Below, one piece after another: positions 26,263 to 35,343 of a stretch of 64,000 nucleotides of DNA. Each line of letters begins with the position of its first letter. Position 1 is the first letter of the stretch. The stretch is from Marinococcus luteus_A (GTDB taxonomy: Bacteria; Bacillota; Bacilli; Bacillales; Marinococcaceae). The stretch lies in the NCBI RefSeq assembly GCF_034497705.1, contig NZ_JAXRUV010000009.1:1-64000 (forward strand). The letters are read 5' to 3'. Both the position numbers and the translations under genes were made by a program. The notes under the pieces are model-generated. The model was not told the DNA's origin and ran no database searches. It saw only the letters and a program-made list of their open reading frames with translations.

Positions 26263-26823
26263 ATGCAGAACCAGGAATGGGTCTTTAACGATATACTTTT
26301 CTTTTCCTCCCACAATTCAGTTCCAGTTTACAACAACGGAGGGGAAACGGTCGGCCTTCTTGAACGGGCCGACGCCACATCCATCGACGTTAACACCGAT
26401 CATATGCGCACCGGGGACGCTTACCGGTTTAAAGATACGCACGGCCGAACGCGGATGGCCATGGGTGTAAAAAAAGGCAAGATGCACCGGCGCCTCCGCT
26501 ATCATTATATGTTTCAGCCATGCAGCGAAGAAGAAGAAATTGAGCTGCGTGATCAAATATTTTTCCCTTACTTTCGTTTTCATGTAAAGGGACGCATTAA
26601 TGATGAACAGCTCGAAATCTACCAGACCCGCCACGAACAGCTGATTGTACGGTGCGAAAAAGTAACTGTCGCTACGATTACCTTTAAAAATTCCGGATGG
26701 AAGGTTTCAGCCTCCGTTAATAAAATCCAGGATTCCTGCGTAACAACTCCGGAATTTCTTACTCTCGCCTACTGTATGTTCCGCCTGAACGACTTTGAAT
26801 CCTCCGATATTAAAACGCTGTAA
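26263..26823 (+). CDS. Hypothetical protein, 186 aa
   Basis: A 186-residue protein rich in alternating hydrophobic and polar residues, suggesting mostly beta strands (for example SVPVYNNGGETVGLLER and KVTVATITFKNSGWKVSASV). A tubby/LURP-one-like barrel is conceivable from the strand pattern, but I cannot confirm it. GGAAGGGGGG-type purines precede the ATG and a clean terminator follows. It diverges from the M24 peptidase gene. Function unknown. Confidence 0.6.
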   Translation: MQNQEWVFNDILFFSSHNSVPVYNNGGETVGLLERADATSIDVNTDHMRTGDAYRFKDTHGRTRMAMGVKKGKMHRRLRYHYMFQPCSEEEEIELRDQIFFPYFRFHVKGRINDEQLEIYQTRHEQLIVRCEKVTVATITFKNSGWKVSASVNKIQDSCVTTPEFLTLAYCMFRLNDFESSDIKTL

Positions 26824-26898
26824 GCAAAGTCCGCAACAGAAAATTTTCTTCGTTAATATAAGATTGACGCATAGCCCTATATGAAGGCTGATTAACAG

Positions 26899-26922
26899 GA
26901 GCACTGAACGGTGCTCTTTTTT
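26899..26922 (+). terminator. Terminator after the 186-aa gene
   Basis: GAGCAC and GTGCTC flank a 6-nt loop and are followed by seven T. Confidence 0.85.
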
Positions 26923-26938
26923 ATGGCTTAAGCATATT

Positions 26939-26971
26939 AAAAAACCGCCTTCCCTTTTGAGGAAGACGGGT
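26939..26971 (-). terminator. Terminator of the 3D-domain protein gene
   Basis: On the minus strand CCGTCTTCC and GGAAGGCGG flank the loop and are followed by TTTTTT. Confidence 0.8.
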
Positions 26972-26987
26972 TCTGTTCATTTATTAA

Positions 26988-27689
26988 TTAGTCTACTACT
27001 GTTACTTCCAGATCCTGACGCCCGAATTCATAAGCATCCGATTTTGTCGGTACGTGGATGTCGATGCGGTCGTTATTGATGGCACCGCCAGTGTCGGCTG
27101 CTTCATACGTGCCCATGCCTTCAATTTTCACAGTAGATCCGAGTGGGATCACATCCGGATCTACGGCAATAACATTAGCGTCACGGTCGTTGTTCAGGTT
27201 TTTGCCCGTAGCGGTAATGCCGCTGCAGCCGGCACATTCAGCCGTGTAGGCGGTAGCTTCCATCGTCATGGTTTCGCCGCCTGTGCTGGCGTCACCGCTT
27301 GTCGATTCTTCCGAAGAGCTGCTGCTTTCGCTTTCAGAGGAGCTGCTTTCCGAGGATTCGGAGGTGGAAGCTCCTTCCACTGCTTCGCCGCCCTCTACGT
27401 CATCAAGCGCCGCGCGGGTGTTTGGTCCGATGATGCCATCTACAGTTAAGCCCTGATCACGCTGGAAGCTTCGTACAGCGCTATCAGTGATTGACCCGTA
27501 AATGCCGTCAACGGCGTAGTCATAATAGCCTTCATCCTCGAGGACGGACTGTGCTTCGGATACGTCGTCCCCGCGGTCCCCCTTATTTAATAAGTCTGCT
27601 GCGTCCGATACGGCCGGTGCTGCTGCAAGAAGTCCCGTTCCGAGTGCGAAACCGCCGGCCCACTTCATCGATTGACTTACAGAAAACAT
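26988..27689 (-). CDS. Secreted peptidoglycan-binding and 3D-domain protein (YocH-like)
   Basis: A 233-residue secreted protein: a signal peptide ending near AVSDA-A (about residue 30), a peptidoglycan-binding type 1 domain (GDRGDDVSEAQSVLEDEGYY ... GIIGPNTRAALD, about 35-95), a serine/glutamate-rich linker (about 100-140) and a C-terminal 3D domain with the three Asp motif (AVDPDVIPLGS, AADTGG, DIHV). 3D proteins resemble lytic transglycosylases and YocH of B. subtilis is a WalR-controlled autolysin. The ATG at 27689 follows TTGGGGGT. Confidence 0.88.
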   Translation of the reverse strand: MFSVSQSMKWAGGFALGTGLLAAAPAVSDAADLLNKGDRGDDVSEAQSVLEDEGYYDYAVDGIYGSITDSAVRSFQRDQGLTVDGIIGPNTRAALDDVEGGEAVEGASTSESSESSSSESESSSSSEESTSGDASTGGETMTMEATAYTAECAGCSGITATGKNLNNDRDANVIAVDPDVIPLGSTVKIEGMGTYEAADTGGAINNDRIDIHVPTKSDAYEFGRQDLEVTVVD

Positions 27690-27731
27690 ATGTGAATACC
27701 CCCAACTGTTTGAATTTCTCTCACAGCAAGA

Positions 27732-27803
27732 ACTATAACGGACCACCATGGGGGTCTTCAAGCTTATTAGTTAATTGTAATTACATTGTAATTTCTATGT
27801 AAT
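27732..27803 (-). promoter_or_regulatory. Promoter with three WalR-type hexamers
   Basis: Leftward promoter TTGAAG (27761-27756), 18 nt, TATAGT (27737-27732). Just upstream of it three exact TGTAAT hexamers (27776-27781, 27787-27792, 27798-27803, plus-strand orientation) repeat every 11 bp. WalR/YycF recognises TGTWAH-N5-TGTWAH, so this is a triple WalR-like site placed for activation of the cell-wall protein gene. Confidence 0.65.
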
Positions 27804-28037
27804 TATTACTAATGAATGATAAATTCCCGTAACAAAGTCTCTGTTTTTCCGAATGTTCATGAATTTTCCGGGCAGAACGGCTTAGATACACCCTTCTATT
27901 TGCTATTCGTTCCAGTCGGCTCCGATCCCATATTACAAAAGCTTTTTAAGTCTGTTACAGGAATTCTGCTTTTTTTCACGAAAGTAGTAAGTAAACGACC
28001 CGGAGATTTTCAAACTAAACCGAAGGGGTGCTTCGGC

Positions 28038-28724
28038 ATGTTTACTGGCAGTCTGATTGTCCATATCACTGCAGGGTTTCTGGCTCTCGGCGTGTTTTGG
28101 ATACCGCTGGTTACGAAAAAAGGAGGACGCACGCACAGGCGCGCAGGCTGGGTGTTCGTTTTTGCTATGATGACCGTCGCTTTTACCGCCTTTCATCTTT
28201 CCTTTTACCGCTTGTTTGTCTCTGCCGGCCGCACACCCGGCGAAGACGCCTTTTCCTACTTTCTCTTATTTATCGCTGTATTGAGCATTGCCACCGCCTG
28301 GCACGGCATACGGGTGCTCCGTTTCAAAAAACGAAAAGCGATTCACCGTCAACCTGTCGATATCGGCATTTCCTTTCTTCTTCTCGGTTCCGGACTGGCA
28401 GCCTGCCTCTACGGCTTAGTGCAGGGCATTGCTCTCATTACCTACTTTCCCCTCATCGGCATCGCTCTTGGCAGTCTGCAGCTGTACTACTGGCTTCGTC
28501 CCCCGGCCGAACGCATGCACTGGCTTTACGAACATCTAGGCAGTATGATCGGCTGCTCCATTGCCACGATTACGGCTTTCACGGTATTCGGGGCACCGCA
28601 GCTGTTAAACATGGAGGAGGTGTCGTTATTCATCTGGCTGCTCCCGACGTTTTTACTGGTGCCATTAATTATCGGCTTCTCCCGTCACTACCAGCGGAAA
28701 TTCAACCCACCCGTCAGCAAATAA
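28038..28724 (+). CDS. DUF2306-like membrane protein
   Basis: A 228-residue protein with about seven membrane segments. The start MFTGSLIVHITAGFLALG and the HRRAGW loop resemble the DUF2306 family, with a His-rich motif near the ends of helices (HWLYEHLGSM). The ATG at 28038 follows GAAGGGGT by about 8 nt; a longer frame from 27816 would run across the regulatory region of the 3D-domain gene and is rejected. Function unknown. Confidence 0.7.
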   Translation: MFTGSLIVHITAGFLALGVFWIPLVTKKGGRTHRRAGWVFVFAMMTVAFTAFHLSFYRLFVSAGRTPGEDAFSYFLLFIAVLSIATAWHGIRVLRFKKRKAIHRQPVDIGISFLLLGSGLAACLYGLVQGIALITYFPLIGIALGSLQLYYWLRPPAERMHWLYEHLGSMIGCSIATITAFTVFGAPQLLNMEEVSLFIWLLPTFLLVPLIIGFSRHYQRKFNPPVSK

Positions 28725-28777
28725 GTGATTCTTTCCTTTTATGTCTTTATGTCTGCAAAAACCGGGCCGTTCTCACA

Positions 28778-28807
28778 TAAAAAAGCTGATCCTGAAAAGA
28801 ATCAGCT
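28778..28807 (-). terminator. Terminator of the HD-GYP gene
   Basis: AGCTGAT and ATCAGCT arms with a 10-nt loop; the T-run is on the minus strand. Confidence 0.8.
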
Positions 28808-29852
28808 ACTCGTCTGTCTGTTGTCTGATCAGCATACGCCTGATGCGAAGCGTACGGTTTGTCGGCACGTAAAATACCCTAGCCGAACCCTCTTCCTTCA
28901 AAAGAGGAAAGGTCGGAAGCTTATCATCAATCTTAATAATGGTCGCAGTGCGTCTATCTGTGAGCTCCACCGTAGCTCCCAGTGGAAAAATCTCCAGGGT
29001 TTCACACAATCTCGCCACATATTTCACGTCCACGCTTTCCTCCTGCAGAATAATCCGAATGGCTTTATGGGGACAAACTGCATTTCTGTAAGGCCGGTCG
29101 AGCGACAGCGCGGAATATATATCCAGTACGCCGATCAGGCGTGCCTGCTGCGATATCTCATGTCCGGCAATGCCATAAGGATATCCCCTGCCATTTAAAC
29201 GCTCATGATGATCACGAGCCATCACAGCAATATTTTCCGAAAATTTAAACTCTTTAAGCAATTCGTATCCGGCCAACGGATGCGTCTGAACCATTGCCAT
29301 TTCCGAGCCGTTCAGTGCACCTTTTTTCCATAGAATCTCCTGTGGTACCTTCAGCTTGCCCACATCATGAAGCAGACAGCCGATCGCTGTCTCCCGTAAG
29401 TTCGGAAAATCCGATTCGTAAGCCAGCAGCGACCCTAGAATAAATACATCAAACGAGTGCTGATAAGTATACGGATCCCAGTCTTCCAGCTTATCCATCA
29501 GCGCCTTCACTTTCGTTTCTTTCATAATAGAGCAGAATAAGTTTTCCAGCCATTCATAGCGCCTCTGGTCATTCAGCGCAAAGCCAAAACGATATTCATT
29601 GCCCAGGCCAATCACGTTTTCCAAAAACAGGCGTTTTAACTCCTGCTCACTCATCTGCGCTCCTTTTTCCACTGGTTCGTTACCGTGTTGAATTTCCACT
29701 GCTTCAATGCCCCATCTGTGTAGCCTGTCGATCCATTCCTTCGTTAATACCTTTCCCCTTTTCAACGCCAGAGCGTTTCCTTTGTACACATCCTCCCCTA
29801 AGACGTCTTCCGGCCGTAAGTCTCTAACTAATACCTCTGCCATTCCGTCCAC
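28806..29852 (-). CDS. HD-GYP domain protein, likely c-di-GMP phosphodiesterase
   Basis: A 348-residue protein with a variable N-terminal region (1-120) and an HD-GYP domain: H in TYQHSFDVF, LLHDVGK near residue 160, and HHERLNGRGYP near 213. HD-GYP enzymes hydrolyse cyclic di-GMP. The GYP triplet is intact, so activity is likely. The start is GTG 29852 or ATG 29843; both have weak sites. With the GGDEF proteins at 42.5-46.3 kb it is one of three c-di-GMP proteins in the window. Confidence 0.85.
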   Translation of the reverse strand: MDGMAEVLVRDLRPEDVLGEDVYKGNALALKRGKVLTKEWIDRLHRWGIEAVEIQHGNEPVEKGAQMSEQELKRLFLENVIGLGNEYRFGFALNDQRRYEWLENLFCSIMKETKVKALMDKLEDWDPYTYQHSFDVFILGSLLAYESDFPNLRETAIGCLLHDVGKLKVPQEILWKKGALNGSEMAMVQTHPLAGYELLKEFKFSENIAVMARDHHERLNGRGYPYGIAGHEISQQARLIGVLDIYSALSLDRPYRNAVCPHKAIRIILQEESVDVKYVARLCETLEIFPLGATVELTDRRTATIIKIDDKLPTFPLLKEEGSARVFYVPTNRTLRIRRMLIRQQTDE

Positions 29853-29960
29853 CGCCCATCCTCGTATTTAAAATAAAGTATTCCAAGTACTTATTAGGTA
29901 TATAATCATAGTACTTTAGTTTGTTATTAAAATCAATATACAATTTGCAAATTATTCCAT

Positions 29961-29991
29961 AAAAAAGACTGGAAGCTCCCGGCTTCCAGTC
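29961..29991 (-). terminator. Terminator of the universal stress protein gene
   Basis: A 9-bp stem ACTGGAAGC / GCTTCCAGT with the T-run on the minus strand. Confidence 0.85.
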
Positions 29992-29994
29992 ATA

Positions 29995-30450
29995 CTACTT
30001 TTCTTCTTTACTATCCACGATCAATATATCGCAGTTGGCCGAACGGACGACGGCTTCCGAGAAACTGCCCATCAGCGTGCGGTCCATTTTATTTTTGCTC
30101 GTCTGCGGAAGCAGCACCAAATCAATCTGATAGTCCGGCACTACCTTCTGCAGCAGCGTCTGCGTCGGGGCCCCGTGCTCCACAATCAGCTTCGCATCGA
30201 GCTTCCCGTGCCCGTGAGACTCTGCCTTCCGCTTCACGGTATGAAGTGTTTCGGTTGCTTCTTCTTCAGCTTTTTTTAAAACATCTTCTTCATAGCGGGC
30301 AAACGGCCCGTAGCCCTTTTCCTCGACCATGGATGCTAAATAAAGTTTCGCTCCGTGGAGTTCGGCCAGCTGGCAGCCTTTTTGGACGACATGCTCCGGC
30401 ACGCCTGCCGTCGGATGTACGCCGATTAAAATGTTTTTGTATAGTTCCAT
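29995..30450 (-). CDS. Universal stress protein, UspA family
   Basis: A 151-residue UspA-family protein: the N-terminal strand YKNILIGVHPTAG and the C-terminal nucleotide-loop region LMGSFSEAVVRSANCDILIV, in which G-S-F-S-E-A-V resembles the ATP-binding G-2x-G-9x-G-S/T pattern. Such proteins are cytoplasmic dimers induced by starvation and stress. AAGGAGG precedes the ATG. Confidence 0.88.
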   Translation of the reverse strand: MELYKNILIGVHPTAGVPEHVVQKGCQLAELHGAKLYLASMVEEKGYGPFARYEEDVLKKAEEEATETLHTVKRKAESHGHGKLDAKLIVEHGAPTQTLLQKVVPDYQIDLVLLPQTSKNKMDRTLMGSFSEAVVRSANCDILIVDSKEEK

Positions 30451-30522
30451 ATTTATACGCCTCCTTATTAAGTATATGGAATGCGTAATATGACTATTCC
30501 CATCTACCTGAAAATGTATGCA

Positions 30523-32079
30523 TCAATTCGTGAAAACAGGAAGCGTTCCGGCGATTACATGCAGCTGAGAAGACCCTTGGATTTCCGCCCAGGCAGGGCT
30601 CGTGCCGTTTTCAATACGCGGAAAACTGCTCAAATATATTTCTACACGCAGGCGGCTGCCCGCCGAAAACCAGTACGCCGTTCTGCCAATATCAATGACT
30701 CGCTTTCCTGCCGCTTCCGGCTGTCCCTCCAAGGAATCCATGACGTTCCATGCACTCCCGTCCGGCTGCACCTCGCTTATTCGCAGGCCGATCGGAAGTT
30801 CCGGGCGGCTCGCATTCATCCAAAGACGCGCCTGTGCGGTGCCAAGCATTTCCCAGTTTTCCTGCAGTGGTGCGCTCGTATAAACCAGCACGTCACTTCG
30901 AGCCTGTACCTCCTGCTGATCAAAGCTTCCTGCCGGAAATCCGCTCATTAAAATATTTCCGCCGATCGTCGGTACCGGGTAATCCGGATCATGCTCTATC
31001 CGGATACTGGAGGCCTGCTCCGGGGCATCCCCGAAAAGCAGGCCGTCAGAGTGCATGTAAAACACTGTCTCCGAATTCCCCTCCGGTATTTTCGTTCCGC
31101 TTCTCCATTTGCCGGCGTTCATCACGTAATAGTGCACTGGGTTCCGAGGTGGGGCTTTTTCGTCCCTCAGCCAGCGGTCGAACCATTGCAGAAACAACGC
31201 GGTACGATCCACCTGTGCATCAGGGAAAAACACATCTCCCGCCTGTCCGCTCTGGTCTTCGTGCGTCCACGGACCAATCCAGAGCTCCACGGGTCCGGCC
31301 GTTCTCTGATACAAATCAATGGTTTCTTCAAGAAAACAGTCGTACCATCCGGCCAGAAACAGTGCGGGTACTTTAATGCTCTCCGGGTTCACCTGCATGC
31401 GTTCCCTGGTTTCTTCAGAAACATTTCCAAGCAGGAAGTCGTTATAGTACGACGGCAGACCGGCAGCTGTGACTGGAGGCCATGTGAGCGGGTTCCCTTT
31501 TCCGAGCCAGGCCGGCAGATCTTTAAGATACCTGCTGATACGATCCGGTCCTTCGGGATCTTCCAACCGCTCCAGGTGATCCGGAAGCATTGACTCGGCG
31601 ACCCACGTCTGCCATTTGCCGATCTCGAACACGCCCCGGTCTCCCCGCATCGTGCTCCAGCCGTCCGCAAAGGCCATCATCGGCGCTATTGCCACAAGCG
31701 ACGGCGGCTGTCCGGCGGCCGCTGCCACCTGAGTGAAGCCGTGATACGACATACCGATCATGCCGACACGCCCGTTCACCTCCGGCAGACGTGCTGCCCA
31801 TTCCACCGAATCATAGCCGTCTTCGGCTTCATATATAAATGGATAAAATTCTCCCTCCGAGGCAAATCGGCCGCGCACGTCCTGAATAACGACCACGTAG
31901 CCGGCCACCGTCAGGCGCTCCACTTCGGCAAATGTCTCCCGGTAGTGGCGGGTCGTTTTGTCATACGGAAGCCGGAGCAAAAGAGCCGGCCAGCTTCCGG
32001 ACCCGTCCGGGCGGTACACGTCTGCGCGCAGCACGGTGCCGTCGCGCATCCGGCCTTCCACCTGCTCTTCGATACGCAT
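30523..32079 (-). CDS. CocE/NonD family hydrolase (peptidase S15 type)
   Basis: A 518-residue alpha/beta hydrolase of the CocE/X-Pro dipeptidyl-peptidase class: DGTVLRADVYRP and QDVRGRFASEGEF at the start, the nucleophile elbow GMSYHGFTQ, and a C-terminal jelly-roll XPDP domain (about 330-510). It hydrolyses esters or acyl-peptides; the substrate is unknown. The ATG at 32079 begins 2 nt after the YitT stop and GAGGAAG lies upstream, so the two genes are probably cotranscribed; a longer frame to 32220 is rejected. Confidence 0.85.
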   Translation of the reverse strand: MRIEEQVEGRMRDGTVLRADVYRPDGSGSWPALLLRLPYDKTTRHYRETFAEVERLTVAGYVVVIQDVRGRFASEGEFYPFIYEAEDGYDSVEWAARLPEVNGRVGMIGMSYHGFTQVAAAAGQPPSLVAIAPMMAFADGWSTMRGDRGVFEIGKWQTWVAESMLPDHLERLEDPEGPDRISRYLKDLPAWLGKGNPLTWPPVTAAGLPSYYNDFLLGNVSEETRERMQVNPESIKVPALFLAGWYDCFLEETIDLYQRTAGPVELWIGPWTHEDQSGQAGDVFFPDAQVDRTALFLQWFDRWLRDEKAPPRNPVHYYVMNAGKWRSGTKIPEGNSETVFYMHSDGLLFGDAPEQASSIRIEHDPDYPVPTIGGNILMSGFPAGSFDQQEVQARSDVLVYTSAPLQENWEMLGTAQARLWMNASRPELPIGLRISEVQPDGSAWNVMDSLEGQPEAAGKRVIDIGRTAYWFSAGSRLRVEIYLSSFPRIENGTSPAWAEIQGSSQLHVIAGTLPVFTN

Positions 32080-32080
32080 G

Positions 32081-32920
32081 CTACGAACGTACTTCCTCGT
32101 GGCCAATCGAAAACGTTCCGCCTGATACGTCCTTGACGTTGTGAACAACGATGAACGCATTCGGATCCACTTCTTTAATAACCCGTTTGAGGCGAAGCAG
32201 GCGGTGGGAGTGAATAACAATATACAGCACGCGGCGCTGTTCCTTCATATACTCGCCCCGGCCGTCAAAAACGGTCGCACTCGAGGCAAGCTCCTTTGTA
32301 ATACGCTCCGATATCTGTTCGGAGTATGGAGATACCACGTTGAGTGCTTTTTTCGAGTCAAAGCCGCCGAGCACAAAGTCGGTGACAACCTTTCCGATGT
32401 AGAGTGTAATCAGGGTATACATCGTAGATACCGGCCCGATAATGAAAATCCCTGCAATCACGACGAGCGCATCCAGGACGAGCGTCATGCCGGTCAGATC
32501 CCAGCCGAGCTGCTGATTAAAGGCACGGGCGATAATGGACGTGCCGCCAACAGAGCTTCCGGCCTGATAAATAAAACCAAAGCCGACACCGGTAATCGCC
32601 CCGGCGAAAATCGCCGCAAGCATCGGGTCCTCCATCGGACGGGCGTACACCCCTTCAAAAATCCAGATGAATACCGAAAACAGCGCCACGTTAAAAATCG
32701 TTTTATACACCATATGGCGTGGAAGGTAACGGATTCCGACACCAAGCAGCAGAAGAAAAATAATCGGTGTTGAAATACTCGGCGAAATGTCGAGCCCGTA
32801 ATAGATCAGAAGAGACATCCCGACAATACCGCCCTCGGCAATGGAGTTTGGCATCGCAAGCTGCGTTACCGCGAGCGCAAACAGCAGCGTGCCGATAGTA
32901 ATATACATTATATTTTTCAT
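32081..32920 (-). CDS. YitT family membrane protein (DUF2179 C-terminus)
   Basis: A 279-residue protein with five to six membrane segments (DUF161/YitT_membrane, about 1-195, including GSSVGGTSIIARAFN) and a C-terminal DUF2179 domain (about 205-275, VVSPYSEQISERITKELASSATVFDGRG). These are conserved Bacillaceae proteins of unknown function. It is the first gene of a likely two-gene operon with the CocE-like hydrolase. AAGGGGGA precedes the start. Confidence 0.88.
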   Translation of the reverse strand: MKNIMYITIGTLLFALAVTQLAMPNSIAEGGIVGMSLLIYYGLDISPSISTPIIFLLLLGVGIRYLPRHMVYKTIFNVALFSVFIWIFEGVYARPMEDPMLAAIFAGAITGVGFGFIYQAGSSVGGTSIIARAFNQQLGWDLTGMTLVLDALVVIAGIFIIGPVSTMYTLITLYIGKVVTDFVLGGFDSKKALNVVSPYSEQISERITKELASSATVFDGRGEYMKEQRRVLYIVIHSHRLLRLKRVIKEVDPNAFIVVHNVKDVSGGTFSIGHEEVRS

Positions 32921-32973
32921 ACTTTCTTTTCCCCCTTATATACATATTTTCAGACAAAACTATATTATAACGT

Positions 32974-33006
32974 AAAAAAGAGCAGGAACGCAGCCTGCGT
33001 TCCTGC
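32974..33006 (-). terminator. Terminator of the BCCT carrier gene
   Basis: A 12-bp perfect stem (32982-32993 with 32995-33006, shifted by one) is followed by TTTTTT on the minus strand. Confidence 0.9.
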
Positions 33007-33012
33007 CCACGC

Positions 33013-34494
33013 TTATTTGCCGCGTTTTTGGTCGAGGTTTAAGGTCTTGACAATGCCGACGCACATTAAAATGACAATGACCGACAGCGGCAGCGCGCTG
33101 ACCACGATGGCAGTCTGGAATGCGCTCAGGCCGCCAACCACTAATAGAATCGCGGTGACGGAGACGAAGAACACGCCCCACATGATTTTTATCGACACCG
33201 GTGGATTCAGGCTGCCTCCGGTCGTCTGCATCCCGAGCACAAACGTCGCAGAGTCGGCCGTGGTCACGAAGAAGATCGTCACCACGATGATGGCAAACAC
33301 GGACATAATGCCTCCGAGCGGATACGTCTCGAGCACGTAGAACAGTGCTGTTTCAAGCGACTGCGATGATACCTCGCGTCCCTCGAACAGCTCGAGGAAA
33401 ATCGCGCTTCCACCAAGCGTGCTGAACCAGAAGAACGAAACGATCGACGGCACGAGCAGCACCCCGGCCATAAATTCACGAATTGTCCGTCCCCTTGAAA
33501 TCCGGGCCACAAACATCCCGACGAACGGTGTCCAGGAAATCCACCAGGCCCAATAGAAGACGGTCCAATTCTGCGTCCACGATGCTTCCTGCTCATCAAT
33601 CGGATCCATGCGCAGCCCCCATCCGAGGAAGTTCTGCACGTAATCCGACAGGCCGGAAGCAAACATGTTAATTAAAAAGAGCGTCGGTCCGGCGATCAGC
33701 ATGAACAGAAGCAGGATGCCGGTCAGACTCAGGTTGATGTTACTCAAATACTTGATGCCCCGCTGAATTCCCGTGCTTGCGGACGTCACGAAAATGATTG
33801 TAACAATCGTCATAATAATGAACTGGACGCCAAGATTGTATGGCACGCCGAAAATAAACTGCAGGCCGGCGTTAATCTGCTGGGACCCGAGCCCGAGTGA
33901 GGCGGCGACTCCGAACAGTGTAGCGAATACGGCGATAATATCGACAACATTTGCGACCGGTCCGTACGCATATTTTCCGAGTACCGGGCGGAGCGTCGTG
34001 CTCATCAGCCCCGGCGCCTGATAGCGGAACTGCTGCAGAGCGAGCGCCAGCGCCACCAGCGCATAGATCGCCCAGGCGTGCAGCCCCCAGTGAAGCCACG
34101 TCGAAGAAACGCCCCGGATGGCATCACTTTCTGCACCGCCCTCGCCGTTTGGCGGGCTCGAAAAGTGCCCGATCGGCTCGGACACGCCGTAAAACAGCAG
34201 CCCGATACCGATACCGGCAGAAAACAGCATCGTAAACCAGGTGAGCCGGTTAAACTCAGGCTTTTCGTCCGGCTTTCCGAGCCGCACCCTTCCGTATTTA
34301 CTGAATCCCAGGTAGACGGCGAAAATTAACAGAAGTGTCACTAAAATCTGAAAATACCAGCCAAAATTCACAAATACAAAGGCCTGGGCAGCAGTCATTG
34401 CTGCTTCAAGCTGCGCGGTAAAAAACACGCCGAATGCTAAGAATAATAGAATAAGAACGATCGACACTTTTAAAACAGTCGTCATTTGTCTCAT
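33013..34494 (-). CDS. BCCT family transporter (betaine/carnitine type)
   Basis: A 493-residue betaine/choline/carnitine transporter with 12 membrane segments. The tryptophan-rich aromatic box and signature lie in WTVFYWAWWISWTPFVGMFVARIS. Members import compatible solutes or carnitine with Na+ or H+. It is divergent from the GbsR-cdh gene set at 34768-37673, with a 15-bp palindrome between, so carnitine is the best substrate guess. GGAGGAGG lies about 10 nt before the ATG, and a TATAAT box is at 34554-34549. Confidence 0.88.
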   Translation of the reverse strand: MRQMTTVLKVSIVLILLFLAFGVFFTAQLEAAMTAAQAFVFVNFGWYFQILVTLLLIFAVYLGFSKYGRVRLGKPDEKPEFNRLTWFTMLFSAGIGIGLLFYGVSEPIGHFSSPPNGEGGAESDAIRGVSSTWLHWGLHAWAIYALVALALALQQFRYQAPGLMSTTLRPVLGKYAYGPVANVVDIIAVFATLFGVAASLGLGSQQINAGLQFIFGVPYNLGVQFIIMTIVTIIFVTSASTGIQRGIKYLSNINLSLTGILLLFMLIAGPTLFLINMFASGLSDYVQNFLGWGLRMDPIDEQEASWTQNWTVFYWAWWISWTPFVGMFVARISRGRTIREFMAGVLLVPSIVSFFWFSTLGGSAIFLELFEGREVSSQSLETALFYVLETYPLGGIMSVFAIIVVTIFFVTTADSATFVLGMQTTGGSLNPPVSIKIMWGVFFVSVTAILLVVGGLSAFQTAIVVSALPLSVIVILMCVGIVKTLNLDQKRGK

Positions 34495-34603
34495 TATGTA
34501 TGTACCTCCTCCATAGTCTTTCCGCTGTAGTCGTTCACAACGTCCCTCATTATAGAGAAAGCCTCTTGAAAAGGAAAAACGCGTAAGCCCGCAAAAACCG
34601 CCT

Positions 34604-34641
34604 TAAACTCTGTGCAATTTTTATTGCACAGAGTTTATAAT
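34604..34641 (+). promoter_or_regulatory. 15-bp perfect palindrome and promoter of the GbsR-carnitine operon
   Basis: TAAACTCTGTGCAAT (34604-34618) and its exact complement (34623-34637) flank TTTT. A TATAAT box (34636-34641) begins inside the right arm, so the palindrome covers the -35/spacer region of a rightward promoter. It lies 50 bp behind the -10 of the divergent BCCT gene. It is a strong candidate GbsR-type operator. Confidence 0.7.
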
Positions 34642-34767
34642 TCATTATCTTAAATTTCCTTCCCTTTCCGCTGCCAACGACCCCTGCCTGCGTTTTTGCC
34701 TTTTTTTTGAAACATGATAAAGTTAGACGCGTGGAAAATAGAGAAAGCTTGATAAAGGGGGAGAGCC

Positions 34768-35343
34768 ATGAGTGCCTCAGGGGATAACAGCCAGCTGCTT
34801 GAACAGTTGAATGAAACCGAACGGCAAATTGCCGACCGCATTTCCGACAATATGAATACGTTTGGCGTGTCATCGACGATCGGCCGGCTGCTCGGCATTA
34901 TTTACATGAACCGCGAGCCGATGACGCTCGACGACCTGGCTGAAGCGACCGGAATGAGCAAGACCCGGATGAGCCAGGTAATGCGCCAGATGATTTCGTT
35001 AAACATTGCCGAAAAAGAGCATGTCAAAGGCAGCCGCAAGGAGCATTACAATGTGGAAAACGATTATGTGCAGACGTTTGTGTCCCTGTTTACAACAAAC
35101 TGGCGGGAAGTGATCAGCAAAAACCGGCAGTTTGCCAACAAGCTGCAGCGTGAAATCGATGAAATCGCCGCTGCGAGCGACGGTTCAGCTGAAGTAGACC
35201 AAAAAATTGCCGAGCTCCGTAAAGAGCTCGACGAATGGGTCGCGTATTATAACTGGATCAACCGCCTCGTTGAATTTTTCGAAAGCGGAGATATTTTCGA
35301 CGCCGTTCCAATAGAGAGAAACAATAAAGGAGAAGATAACTAA
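34768..35343 (+). CDS. GbsR/MarR-type transcriptional regulator
   Basis: A 191-residue regulator of the GbsR family: a MarR-like winged helix (about 35-105, with MTLDDLAEATGMSKTRMSQVMR as the recognition unit) and a C-terminal helical region. B. subtilis GbsR senses choline and controls glycine-betaine synthesis; here the linked enzymes indicate carnitine or betaine as the effector (inference). AAAGGGGGAG precedes the ATG. Its stop overlaps the next start (TAATG). Confidence 0.88.
   Translation: MSASGDNSQLLEQLNETERQIADRISDNMNTFGVSSTIGRLLGIIYMNREPMTLDDLAEATGMSKTRMSQVMRQMISLNIAEKEHVKGSRKEHYNVENDYVQTFVSLFTTNWREVISKNRQFANKLQREIDEIAAASDGSAEVDQKIAELRKELDEWVAYYNWINRLVEFFESGDIFDAVPIERNNKGEDN

Noticed and set aside
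27816..28037. Extended N-terminus of the DUF2306-like protein
   Set aside because: The extra residues show no membrane-protein character and overlap the upstream regulatory region; a good ribosome binding site precedes 28038.
30750..31593. Long plus-strand frames over 200 codons
   Set aside because: They are antisense to the CocE-like hydrolase with its intact motifs.
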